In this document: piece after piece, positions 53,501 to 61,469 of the stretch
Numbering within the stretch: position 1 is the stretch's first letter
Layout of the letters: each line of letters starts with the position of its first letter
Assembly (NCBI GenBank): GCA_020832445.1
Contig: JAFIEO010000042.1
Coordinates: forward strand, 1 to 64,000
Length of the DNA stretch: 64,000 nucleotides
Direction: 5' to 3'
Origin: Paracoccaceae bacterium
Lineage (GTDB): Bacteria > Pseudomonadota > Alphaproteobacteria > Rhodobacterales > Rhodobacteraceae
Made by a program: the position numbers and the translations under genes
The notes under the pieces: model-generated
What the model was told of the DNA's origin: nothing
Seen by the model: the letters and a program-made list of their open reading frames with translations, nothing else
Database searches by the model: none

Positions 53501-53995
53501 CTAGCCCTCTGCTTCTTCGGTTGGAACAGTTCCGCGCGCGTCCTCTGTCGGGGGGAAGGGGGTTGTGTTTTCGGCGTCAAACAGGCTGCCCAACCGTTCA
53601 ACCGCCGCAAGCAGCATGGTTTGCTCCCAGCTTTCAAGCTTGCGAAACCGCGTGGTGAAGCGTTCATGCAGCGGGTCTGGCGTCTGGTCCAGCAGCGCGC
53701 GCCCCGTATCTGTCAGGATAACCCAGATCGCGCGGCGGTCCGAATGCCTGCGTTCACGGCGCACCAGCCCGCGCAATTCCAGCTTGTCGATCTGGGTGGA
53801 AATCGTGGCCTGACCAACGCCAAGCGCGCGCGCAATATCGCGCGGCATTTCCTGCCCGTTTCGCGCCAACGTATACAGCACAAGCAATTGCGCCTGCGAC
53901 AGATTGGAGGCGCGCGCCATCGCGCGGGCGTTTCCTTCAAGCGCGTGCATTATCCGGCGCAGCGCAATAAGCGTGTCAGAAGAACGATCGGTCAC
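53501..53995 (-). CDS. ectR: MarR-family regulator of the ectoine operon
   Basis: 164 residues from GTG 53995 (AAGG upstream); the frame continues upstream but starts only with TTG at 54133. The winged helix is NLSQAQLLVLYTLARNGQEMPRDIARALGVGQATISTQIDKLELRGLVRRERRHSDRRAIWVILTDTGRALL. EctR is a MarR repressor of ectABC-ask in halophilic methylotrophs and is often divergent from ectA, as here. The acidic C-terminal tail (PTEDARGTVPTEEAEG) is unstructured. It should bind the A+T-rich region up to ectA. Confidence 0.9.
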   Translation of the reverse strand: MTDRSSDTLIALRRIMHALEGNARAMARASNLSQAQLLVLYTLARNGQEMPRDIARALGVGQATISTQIDKLELRGLVRRERRHSDRRAIWVILTDTGRALLDQTPDPLHERFTTRFRKLESWEQTMLLAAVERLGSLFDAENTTPFPPTEDARGTVPTEEAEG

Positions 53996-54179
53996 GTCAG
54001 CCTTGCGGGTTTGGAATGGGTAGGCACGCACATTGCCGCGCTGGCCGCGCAAGATCAAGCGCCATTTTGCGGCAGAATTTGCGGACTGCCTGCAAAGTGC
54101 TTCGGCAAACAAATAATTGTATAAACGAAACAATTTTTTGGAATTATGCGAGATATTCAGAAAATTGTGATCTTAAGTA

Positions 54180-54245
54180 TCAGATTATAAACGCTTAAAT
54201 CGTCAAGTTTCAGTTCATTATCCTTACGGTTGAAAAATAATCTGA
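54180..54245. promoter_or_regulatory. Inverted repeat in the ectR-ectA control region
   Basis: TCAGATTAT (54180..54188) and its exact complement ATAATCTGA (54237..54245) flank 48 bases between ectR and ectA. The whole 53996..54292 space is markedly A+T-rich in a G+C-rich genome and must hold both promoters. The repeat could serve two EctR dimers or a loop. It differs from the published EctR box I know, so this is a suggestion. Confidence 0.45.
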
Positions 54246-54292
54246 GGTCGTTATATATCGTCCTCCAAAGGAAACGACCAGAAAATGAGCAC

Positions 54293-54835
54293 ATGTCGAA
54301 AGAAAACCTGAAAATCGTAAGCCCGACCAGCGATCTGTTGCACCTGCGCAAGCCATGCAAAGAAGACGGGTCAGAGGTTTGGAAACTGGTAGCGGCCTGT
54401 CCGCCACTGGATCAGAATTCGATGTATATGAACCTGGTTCAGTGCGATCATTTTGCTGAAACCTGTGTTCTTGCCGAACGTGACGGGCAAGTGCTGGGTT
54501 GGATTTCCGGCCATATTCCGCCCGATCAGCCGGACACGATATTTGTCTGGCAGGTGGCTGTGCATGAAGATGCGCGCGGCCTTGGTCTGGGCAAGCGGAT
54601 GCTGAAGGCGCTGCTGAACCGGCCCGCTTGCGCAGAGGTGCAGGCGCTGGAGACAACGATTACCAAAAGCAATGCCGCATCCTGGGGCTTGTTTCGCAGT
54701 TTTGCGCGCGATCTGGGGGGGCGTTTGTCGGACGCGCCGCATTTCGACCGCGACAACCATCTGGATGGCCAGCATGCGACAGAGCATCTGGTCACAATCG
54801 GCCTGCCACGCAAGGCGCTGCGCATCGCAGCCTGA
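54293..54835 (+). CDS. ectA: L-2,4-diaminobutyrate N-acetyltransferase
   Basis: 180 residues, GNAT fold. GSEVWKLVAACPPLDQNSMYMNLVQCDHFAETCVLAERDGQVLGWISGHIPPDQPDTIFVWQVAVHEDARGLGLGKRML is the EctA signature: N-S-M-Y-x-N-L for substrate, G-L-G for acetyl-CoA. It acetylates diaminobutyrate, the second step of ectoine synthesis. ATG 54293 is used; AAGGAAA lies some 20 bases upstream, so spacing is loose. It starts the operon ectA-ectB-ectC-ask, with ectR divergent. Confidence 0.96.
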   Translation: MSKENLKIVSPTSDLLHLRKPCKEDGSEVWKLVAACPPLDQNSMYMNLVQCDHFAETCVLAERDGQVLGWISGHIPPDQPDTIFVWQVAVHEDARGLGLGKRMLKALLNRPACAEVQALETTITKSNAASWGLFRSFARDLGGRLSDAPHFDRDNHLDGQHATEHLVTIGLPRKALRIAA

Positions 54836-54890
54836 TGCCCGTTTGACGGCAGGCAGAACACTTCATTGACGTATTGAGAGGCCAAAAGCC

Positions 54891-56168
54891 ATGACACACG
54901 GTTCCAAGACCGATATCTATTCACGCCGCGAATCGCAGGCACGCAGCTATTGCCGTGCTTTTCCGGTGACATTTACCAAGGCGCAGAACGCCACCATGAC
55001 CGATTCCGACGGGCGCAGCTACACCGACTTTCTGGCGGGCTGCTCGTCGTTGAATTACGGGCATAACGACCCCGACATGAAATCCGCGCTTGTCGATCAT
55101 ATCAGCCGTGATGGCGTGACCCATGGTCTGGATATGCACACCGATGCGAAAGCCGATTTTCTGGAAGCGTTCGAGCGTTTGATTCTGGAACCGCGCGGTA
55201 TGGACTACAAGTTCATGTTTACCGGACCCACCGGCACAAACGCGGTCGAGGCAGCGATGAAGCTGGCGCGCAAGACGACGGGGCGTGAAACGATTATTGC
55301 CTTTACCAACGGGTTTCATGGCATGACCATGGGCGCGCTGGCTGCAACCGGCAATGCCGGCAAGCGGGCAGGCGCGGGCATGTCCTTGTCGGGCGTGGTG
55401 CGCATGCCATTCGAGGGGGCTATGGAAGGCGTTGATTCGCTGGCCCTGATCCGCGCTATGGTGGAAAACCCCTCCAGCGGGATTGATGCACCTGCCGCGT
55501 TCCTGATCGAACCCGTCCAGGGCGAAGGCGGCCTGAACGCGGCCAGCACCGAATTCCTGAAGGGTCTGCAAGCGCTGGCGCGTGAACATGGCGCGCTTGT
55601 CATCATGGATGACATTCAGGCAGGGATTGGTCGCACCGGGCCATTCTTCAGCTTTGAAGGGATGGGCATTCAGCCTGACCTGATCCCGCTGGCAAAATCG
55701 CTGTCGGGGATGGGTCTGCCCTTCGCTGGCCTGCTGATCCGCCCTGATCTGGATGTGTGGAAGCCTGCCGAACATAACGGTACTTTCCGCGGCAACAACC
55801 ATGCCTTTGTGACGGCGCGTGTGGCACTGGAAAAATTCTGGTCCAATGATGCGTTCCAGCGCCAGACTGAAGCGAAATCCGCTTTTCTGACCGAACGTCT
55901 GCGCGCGATTGCCGCCCATGTTCCGGGGGCCACCCTGAAAGGGCGCGGCATGATGCAGGGTGTTGATGTCGGCAGTGGTGACATGGCGGCGGCCATTTGT
56001 GCTGCCTGCTTTGAACAAGGGCTGATCATTGAAACATCGGGCGCCCATGACGAAGTGGTCAAGGTTCTGGCCCCGCTGACCATTCCGCAGGATCAATTCT
56101 CGGCTGGTCTTGATATTCTTGAAGCGGCCGTTCAGGCACAAATCAGTCAAAAAATTGCAGCGGAGTAA
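54891..56168 (+). CDS. ectB: Diaminobutyrate-2-oxoglutarate transaminase
   Basis: 425 residues, class III aminotransferase. K269 in LIPLAKSLSGMGLPFAG binds PLP; D240 in VIMDDIQAGIGRTG holds the ring; GPTGTNAVEAAMKLARK is the phosphate site. It makes diaminobutyrate from aspartate semialdehyde, the first committed step of ectoine synthesis. NYGHNDPDMKSALVDHISRDGVTHGLDMHT is typical of EctB. It follows ectA by 55 bases and precedes ectC by six. Confidence 0.97.
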   Translation: MTHGSKTDIYSRRESQARSYCRAFPVTFTKAQNATMTDSDGRSYTDFLAGCSSLNYGHNDPDMKSALVDHISRDGVTHGLDMHTDAKADFLEAFERLILEPRGMDYKFMFTGPTGTNAVEAAMKLARKTTGRETIIAFTNGFHGMTMGALAATGNAGKRAGAGMSLSGVVRMPFEGAMEGVDSLALIRAMVENPSSGIDAPAAFLIEPVQGEGGLNAASTEFLKGLQALAREHGALVIMDDIQAGIGRTGPFFSFEGMGIQPDLIPLAKSLSGMGLPFAGLLIRPDLDVWKPAEHNGTFRGNNHAFVTARVALEKFWSNDAFQRQTEAKSAFLTERLRAIAAHVPGATLKGRGMMQGVDVGSGDMAAAICAACFEQGLIIETSGAHDEVVKVLAPLTIPQDQFSAGLDILEAAVQAQISQKIAAE

Positions 56169-56174
56169 GCAGGC

Positions 56175-56561
56175 ATGATCATTCGTGACTTTCACAAAGA
56201 AAAGACAACCGACCGGCGCGTAGGCGCCCAGCAATGGGAGTCGGTTCGTCTGTTGCTGGCCGATGACGGGATGGGGTTTTCGTTCCACATCACCACCATC
56301 GCAGCGGGTAGTGAACATACCTTCCATTACAAGAACCACTTTGAAAGTGTGTATTGCGTAGCTGGCGAAGGCAGCATTGAAGATCTTGCCACAGGCGAAG
56401 TGCATGAATTGCGCCCCGGTGTCATGTATGCGCTGGATCAGCATGACAAGCACACATTGCGTTGCAAGACCGAAATGGTCTTTGCGTGCTGCTTCAACCC
56501 GCCTGTGACAGGCAAGGAAGTGCACCGCGAAGACGGGTCCTACGCGCTGGAAAATTCCTGA
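56175..56561 (+). CDS. ectC: L-ectoine synthase
   Basis: 128 residues, a small cupin. [39 protein letters not shown] has the cupin strands with the metal-site residues (Glu in C-V-A-G-E-G, Tyr, and His near D-K-H). It cyclises acetyl-diaminobutyrate to ectoine. No ectD hydroxylase follows, so 5-hydroxyectoine is not made from this operon. The next gene is the dedicated aspartokinase. Confidence 0.97.
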   Translation: MIIRDFHKEKTTDRRVGAQQWESVRLLLADDGMGFSFHITTIAAGSEHTFHYKNHFESVYCVAGEGSIEDLATGEVHELRPGVMYALDQHDKHTLRCKTEMVFACCFNPPVTGKEVHREDGSYALENS

Positions 56562-56604
56562 ACCAAAGGCGGGCAGGGGTGAAAAGCGACCTGCCCAAAT
56601 CCCC

Positions 56605-58047
56605 ATGACTCACACTGTTGAGAAAATCGGCGGCACTTGTATGAGCCGCGCGCGCGAATTGCTTGATACGCTTTATGTTGGCAACCGCGATCAAGGCGCA
56701 ATCTATAACCGCGTTTTTGTCGTGTCGGCATTTGGTGGTATTACCAATATGCTGCTGGAACATAAAAAGACCGGATCGCCCGGTGTTTACGCCCGTTTTG
56801 CCCATGATGACAGCGGTGCGGGCTGGGGCGATGCGTTGCGCGACACCGCCGCGCGCATGTGCGAAATCCACGGCGAGATTCTGGACCATGACGGCGACCG
56901 CGAACGCGCCGACGCATTCGTGCGCGACCGAATCGAGGGGGCGCGCGCCTGTTTGCTGGATTTGCAGCGCCTTGGGTCATACGGCCATTTCCGTATAGAC
57001 CAGCAAATGCAGACTGTGCGCGAACTTCTGTCCGGGATGGGCGAGGCGCATTCCGCCTTTGTGACCGCATTGCTGCTGCAACGCCACAGCGTCAATGCCC
57101 GCTTTGTCGATCTGTCCGGCTGGCGCGATGACAGCAATCCCGATCTGGCCACGCGCTTGAACAACGCAATGGAAGGTATAGATCTTGCGTCTGAACTTCC
57201 CATTGTAACGGGCTATGCCCATTGCAGCGAGGGGCTGATGCGCGAATATGATCGCGGCTATTCCGAAGTTGTGTTTGCCCATCTGGCCGCCCAGACCGGC
57301 GCGGCGGAAGCGATTATCCACAAGGAATTCCACCTGTCATCGGCTGACCCCAAGATTGTGGGCGAAGAAAACACCCGCAAAATCGGCCGCACCAGCTATG
57401 ACGTGGCGGATCAGTTATCCAATCTGGGGATGGAAGCGATCCACCCGAATGCCGCGCGCGTGTTACGCCGCGCCGATGTGCCCTTACGCGTGAAACATGC
57501 GTTTGAACCCGAAGATCCCGGCACGCTGATTGGTCCCGACGGGGGCAGCGCGGGGCGTGTGGAAATGGTCACCGGCCTTGGTGTGCATGCGTTTGAAGTG
57601 CATGAACCCGATATGGTCGGCGTCAAGGGCTATGATGCCTGCATTCTGGATGCGCTGGCGCGTCACAATATCTGGATTGTGTCAAAACATTCCAACGCCA
57701 ACACGATCACGCATTATCTTAGCGGGTCACTGAAGGCCATCCGCCGTGTTGAACGTGACATCATGAAAACTTATCCCAATGCCGAAGTGACGGCGCGGCC
57801 CTTGGCTATGGTGTCGGTCATCGGGTCGGATTTAAGCGAGATTTCGGTGCTGGCGCGGGGGCTGGGCGCGCTGGAAGATGCCGGCATCAAGGCACTGGCC
57901 GCCCAGCAAGGCCTGCGCCGTGTCGAGGTGCAGTTCCTGTTGCCGCGCGACAGCAAGGACGAAGCGATCAAGGTGTTGCATCACGCCATGGTCACCGAGG
58001 CAGAGGATACACCTGCCAAGGTTACCGCACCGCGCAAGGCAGCTTGA
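56605..58047 (+). CDS. ask: Ectoine-specific aspartokinase (Ask_Ect)
   Basis: 480 residues. MTHTVEKIGGTCM is the N-terminal kinase motif, here VEKIGGTCM in place of the usual KFGGTS, a feature of Ask_Ect. The C-terminal ACT-like part includes PLAMVSVIGSDLSEISVLARGLGALEDAGI. It phosphorylates aspartate to feed EctB and is thought to escape lysine/threonine feedback. It closes the ectoine operon, with a strong terminator 28 bases on. Confidence 0.95.
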   Translation: MTHTVEKIGGTCMSRARELLDTLYVGNRDQGAIYNRVFVVSAFGGITNMLLEHKKTGSPGVYARFAHDDSGAGWGDALRDTAARMCEIHGEILDHDGDRERADAFVRDRIEGARACLLDLQRLGSYGHFRIDQQMQTVRELLSGMGEAHSAFVTALLLQRHSVNARFVDLSGWRDDSNPDLATRLNNAMEGIDLASELPIVTGYAHCSEGLMREYDRGYSEVVFAHLAAQTGAAEAIIHKEFHLSSADPKIVGEENTRKIGRTSYDVADQLSNLGMEAIHPNAARVLRRADVPLRVKHAFEPEDPGTLIGPDGGSAGRVEMVTGLGVHAFEVHEPDMVGVKGYDACILDALARHNIWIVSKHSNANTITHYLSGSLKAIRRVERDIMKTYPNAEVTARPLAMVSVIGSDLSEISVLARGLGALEDAGIKALAAQQGLRRVEVQFLLPRDSKDEAIKVLHHAMVTEAEDTPAKVTAPRKAA

Positions 58048-58075
58048 AGCAACGATTATCCGTGAGCGCCATTTA

Positions 58076-58105
58076 GGCCCGCAACCATGCTGTTGCGGGC
58101 CTTTT
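58076..58105. terminator. Terminator between ask and lpxD
   Basis: GGCCCGCAAC (58076..58085) pairs with GTTGCGGGCC (58092..58101) around CATGCT, followed by TTTT. It lies between the convergent ask and lpxD genes; the plus-strand T run is the better one. Confidence 0.88.
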
Positions 58106-58109
58106 GCTG

Positions 58110-59201
58110 TCATCCTTTGCGGTCCGGTCCGAAAACGGCGTCCTGCAATTTGGCGACATTGGCAACCAGCCGGGGCAGGCGGCGGATGATCTTGCGGATT
58201 TCCAGCTGCGTTTCCAGCTTGGTGGCCGGATCGCCCAACACTGCGCGCCCTGCGGGGACATTGGTGAACACGCGGCTGGCCCCGCCCACAATCGCATCAT
58301 CGCCCACGAAGATATTGTCATTCACCGCAACCTTGCCCGCCAGCAGGACACGGTTGCCAATGCGCGCGGACCCTGCAACGCCTGCCATGCCGCACATCAT
58401 GCAATCTTCGCCCATCTGGACATTATGGCCGATCTGGCAAACCGAATCTATTTTGGTGCCCGACCCGATGACCGTATCGCGGATGGTGCCGCGGTCGATG
58501 GACGAATTCGCGCCCAGTTCCACATCATCGCCAATGCGCACCGCGCCCAGTGACTGGATGCGGTGCCATTTTTGCGCGCGCACCTGCCGTTCCCCCGACA
58601 GGCTGGCGCGCACATCTTCCGCGCCGGACGGCTCTGGCGTCACAAAACTGAACCCGCAGCCGCCCACGACGCAATTTGGCTGGCCGATGAAGCGCGCGCC
58701 AATGACCACACGCGCGCCAATACGCGCCCCTGCATGCAATATGACATCTGCGCCGATCACCGCATCCTCGGCCACAGTTACATTCGGGGCAATGCGGGCG
58801 TTGGGGCCAATGACGGCGCGCGCGCCGATGCTGGTAAAGGGGCCGATGCAGGCCCCGTCTGCAACCTGCGCTGTGGCATGAATGAAAGATTGCGGGTGAA
58901 TGCCCGTGCCAAAATCATAACCCGGGTCCAGAAATTCGGCAATTCCTGCCATAGCCCAACGGGGGCGCGGCGCGAAAATCGCGGCTTTCAGCCCCATGGC
59001 CTGCCAGTCAGCGCCGTCCCACAAGATTGCGGCCTGTGCCTGCCCTTGCGCCAGTCCTGCGGCATATTTCGGGTCCATCGCCATGGCCAGCGCGTCCGGC
59101 CCTGCCTGTGCAGGTTCGGCCGCATGGGTGATGGTCAGATCAAGCGCCCCTTCGGCGCGCAGCCCCAGTGCCCTGGCAAGTTCCGCGATGGTATGGGACA
59201 T
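58110..59201 (-). CDS. lpxD: UDP-3-O-acylglucosamine N-acyltransferase LpxD
   Basis: 363 residues. The N-terminal uridine-binding part (MSHTIAELARALGLRAEG) precedes a left-handed beta-helix of hexapeptide repeats (IGPFTSIGARAVIGPNARIAPNVTVAEDAVIGADVILHAG). RDTVIGSGTKIDSVCQIGHNVQMGEDCMM holds the catalytic-histidine region IGHNV. It adds the second acyl chain in lipid A synthesis. The start ATG 59201 has GGAG upstream; a much longer open frame to 60116 is an artefact over dapE. Confidence 0.95.
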   Translation of the reverse strand: MSHTIAELARALGLRAEGALDLTITHAAEPAQAGPDALAMAMDPKYAAGLAQGQAQAAILWDGADWQAMGLKAAIFAPRPRWAMAGIAEFLDPGYDFGTGIHPQSFIHATAQVADGACIGPFTSIGARAVIGPNARIAPNVTVAEDAVIGADVILHAGARIGARVVIGARFIGQPNCVVGGCGFSFVTPEPSGAEDVRASLSGERQVRAQKWHRIQSLGAVRIGDDVELGANSSIDRGTIRDTVIGSGTKIDSVCQIGHNVQMGEDCMMCGMAGVAGSARIGNRVLLAGKVAVNDNIFVGDDAIVGGASRVFTNVPAGRAVLGDPATKLETQLEIRKIIRRLPRLVANVAKLQDAVFGPDRKG

Positions 59202-59360
59202 GACGACAACTCCGCATAATTGGTCCAGACCCTTGCATACCGAAACCCTGCAACGGGGACCAGCCCCGTGCGTGCGCCCCATACGCGTGCTGTGCGTGTA
59301 TCGTGGGGCTTGCCCTGAAGGCCGATTCCTGACAGTTGAATTGCACGAAAGGAACCCGTC

Positions 59361-59723
59361 ATGCCCGATACCCCCGTTCCCCCGCCCGAAAAGCCCAAAC
59401 GCCCGCAACAGGTCTATACGCTGCTTGTCGAACTGGGGCATATGCCCGGCGACAAACTGCCCAAAGGGGCCACTGGCGCGGGGCTTCTGGTCTATGCCAC
59501 AGGCGTGGACGAGGCAGAGGCCGTGCGCGAAACCGTGGCCGTGCTGAAGCAGGCCGATTTGCGCCCGCTGGATGTGACAAGCTATGGCACGCTGGATGAA
59601 CGCCTTGCCGCAGGCGATGAGGTGCCACAGGAAGAACGCGATCTGATGGCGCGCGCATTGGCTGAAAATGCCGTAATTGTCGCGCAGAAAACATGGTTCA
59701 ACGATGCAGATGAAAATGACTGA
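59361..59723 (+). CDS. Conserved hypothetical protein upstream of dapE
   Basis: 120 residues, soluble. It begins with a Pro-rich stretch ([17 protein letters not shown]), followed by [92 protein letters not shown], an alpha/beta fold. I do not recognise the family. Its end overlaps the dapE start, so the two are co-translated; a role near lysine or cell-wall metabolism is only positional inference. Confidence 0.72.
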   Translation: MPDTPVPPPEKPKRPQQVYTLLVELGHMPGDKLPKGATGAGLLVYATGVDEAEAVRETVAVLKQADLRPLDVTSYGTLDERLAAGDEVPQEERDLMARALAENAVIVAQKTWFNDADEND

Positions 59724-60864
59724 CACACTTTGCCCCGTTTCACTGACGCAAGACCTGGTGCGTTGCCCGTCCATCACCCCCGAAGAAGGGGGCGCGCTGC
59801 AATTGCTGCAATCGGTATTGGAGGGGGCAGGGTTCACCTGCATCCGCGTCGACCGCAACGGCACGCCCAATCTGTTCGCACGCTGGGGCGCGCGGGGGCA
59901 TCCGCGCAGCCTTGGGTTTAACGGGCATACGGATGTTGTGCCGCTGGGAAACCCTGACGACTGGACCCGCGCGCCTTTTGGCGGCGAAAGCGATGCAGGC
60001 CGCATCTGGGGGCGCGGTGCATGTGACATGAAATCGGGCGTTGCGGCCTTTGTCGCGGCGGCGGTGGATTTCGTGCGCACCACGCCGCCGGACGGGGCCG
60101 TGATCGTGACAATCACCGGCGATGAAGAGGGGCCAAGTCAGGACGGCACCGTGGCCCTTCTGGACTGGATGGCCCCGCGCGGAGAGGCAATGTCGGCCTG
60201 TATCGTGGGCGAACCCACCTGCCCGAATACGATGGGCGAGATGATCAAGATCGGGCGGCGCGGGTCCATGACGGCGCATGTGGTGGCGCGCGGGCGGCAG
60301 GGGCATGCAGCCTATCCGCATAAGGCCGCCAACCCGTTGCCGGTTCTGGTGCGCTATCTGGACCGGCTGGCCCGTCATGAGTTGGACCGCGGCACCGACC
60401 ATTTCGACCCGTCCACGCTGGCGCTGACAACCATAGATGTGGGCAATCCGGCATCGAATGTGATCCCTGCGCAAGGGCGCGCGACGCTGAACATCCGTTT
60501 CAATGATCTGCACACAGGTGCAAGCCTGTCGGACTGGTTGCGCGATGTGGCGCGCGATGTCTGCGCAGGCACAGATGTGACGCTGCATCTGGACTTCCAC
60601 ATTTCCGGCGAAAGTTTTCTGACCCCGCCGGGGCCGTTGTCGGATATGGTGGCGCAGGCGGTGACGGATGAATGCGGGATTGTGCCCGTGCTGTCCACAT
60701 CGGGCGGCACGTCGGATGCGCGGTTCATCAAGGACCATTGCCCTGTGGTGGAATTCGGCCTTGTGGGCACATCCATGCATCAGGTTGATGAATACGCCGA
60801 GATTGACCAGATACACCAGCTAAAAGCCGTCTATAGTCGTATCTTGCAGGCGTATTTCGCATGA
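59716..60864 (+). CDS. dapE: Succinyl-diaminopimelate desuccinylase
   Basis: 382 residues, M20 metallopeptidase family. [23 protein letters not shown] gives the first zinc His and Asp, [12 protein letters not shown] the catalytic and metal Glu pair, VGEPTC the third acidic ligand, and [12 protein letters not shown] the C-terminal His. It removes succinate in lysine and diaminopimelate synthesis. The most likely ATG is 59716 (in ATGACTGA, overlapping the previous stop); 59704 and 59710 also lie in frame. Its stop overlaps the next gene start. Confidence 0.95.
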   Translation: MTDTLCPVSLTQDLVRCPSITPEEGGALQLLQSVLEGAGFTCIRVDRNGTPNLFARWGARGHPRSLGFNGHTDVVPLGNPDDWTRAPFGGESDAGRIWGRGACDMKSGVAAFVAAAVDFVRTTPPDGAVIVTITGDEEGPSQDGTVALLDWMAPRGEAMSACIVGEPTCPNTMGEMIKIGRRGSMTAHVVARGRQGHAAYPHKAANPLPVLVRYLDRLARHELDRGTDHFDPSTLALTTIDVGNPASNVIPAQGRATLNIRFNDLHTGASLSDWLRDVARDVCAGTDVTLHLDFHISGESFLTPPGPLSDMVAQAVTDECGIVPVLSTSGGTSDARFIKDHCPVVEFGLVGTSMHQVDEYAEIDQIHQLKAVYSRILQAYFA

Positions 60865-61283
60865 CATTATCCATTGCCCTGACAGAAGACATCGCCACCT
60901 GCCACGCCTTGCGCCGCGCTGTGTTTATCGAAGAACAGGGTGTGTCCGTGATTGAGGAAGTGGACGGGCGCGATGCGCAGGCGCTGCATATTCTGGCGCA
61001 CAAGGACGGGCAGGCGGTCGGCTGCGCGCGTATTCTTGTGGCGGGCGCAACAGGCAAGATCGGGCGTGTGTGCGTGCTGGCACAGATGCGCGGGCAGGGC
61101 GTTGGCGTTGCGCTTATTGAGGCCGCGCTGGATTGCCTGCGCCAGATTGACGGGGTCACACAGGCCAGACTGGGTGCGCAGATCCACGCAATCGGGTTTT
61201 ATGAACGGCTGGGGTTTAACGTCGATGGACCGGAATATCTGGATGCGGGGATTGCGCATCGGGATATGGTGCGGCCAGTGTGA
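60861..61283 (+). CDS. GNAT acetyltransferase (ElaA-like)
   Basis: 140 residues. [44 protein letters not shown] is the ElaA-type opening (F-I-E-E-Q-G), followed by [27 protein letters not shown] with the acetyl-CoA loop and a Cys in R-V-C-V-L. The substrate is unknown. It is coupled to dapE by an ATGA overlap. A 60-base gap and a possible leader ORF separate it from rnr. Confidence 0.87.
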   Translation: MTLSIALTEDIATCHALRRAVFIEEQGVSVIEEVDGRDAQALHILAHKDGQAVGCARILVAGATGKIGRVCVLAQMRGQGVGVALIEAALDCLRQIDGVTQARLGAQIHAIGFYERLGFNVDGPEYLDAGIAHRDMVRPV

Positions 61284-61343
61284 CCGGCGGTTGTGATCGG
61301 AATGCGCCGTGACGGCACAGATGGCGCGTGCTAAAGGGGGCAA

Positions 61344-61469
61344 ATGACACGCTTTGCATCCCGCCTTGGCCCGCGCCCGTTCCGCCCCGCCCACCCACCC
61401 CAGGCAGGGGTTGCACCCCTGCCTTGCGCAACGCGCGCGGGCCAACCTGAACCCAGGGGATTTGCATGA
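61344..61469 (+). CDS. Possible 41-residue leader ORF coupled to rnr
   Basis: ATG 61344 follows AAAGGGGG by three bases. The 41-codon frame (MTRFASRLGPRPFRPAHPPQ, then AGVAPLPCATRAGQPEPRGFA) is rich in Pro, Arg and Ala and ends with a TGA that overlaps the rnr ATG (ATGA at 61466). The coupling and ribosome site argue that it is translated; codon composition alone is not decisive. It spans the nested hairpin (61366..61445), so translation would melt it and could control rnr. Expression is unproven. Confidence 0.4.
   Translation: MTRFASRLGPRPFRPAHPPQAGVAPLPCATRAGQPEPRGFA
61366..61445 (+). promoter_or_regulatory. Nested hairpin in the rnr leader
   Basis: Outer arms TTGGCCCGCGC (61366..61376) and GCGCGGGCCAA (61435..61445) are perfectly complementary over 11 bases; inside, AGGCAGGGGT (61402..61411) and ACCCCTGCCT (61415..61424) form a 10-base stem with a TGC loop. 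No T run follows. The structure lies just upstream of the rnr ribosome site (AGGGGA) and overlaps the leader ORF, so it may be a translational switch or an mRNA stability element. Confidence 0.5.

Noticed and set aside
54921-56606. Open frame of 561 codons opposite ectB and ectC
   Set aside because: Antisense to two highly conserved ectoine genes; a bias artefact.
59202-60116. Upstream extension of lpxD
   Set aside because: It runs through dapE and an upstream gene on the other strand; LpxD begins at MSHTIAEL with GGAG before it.
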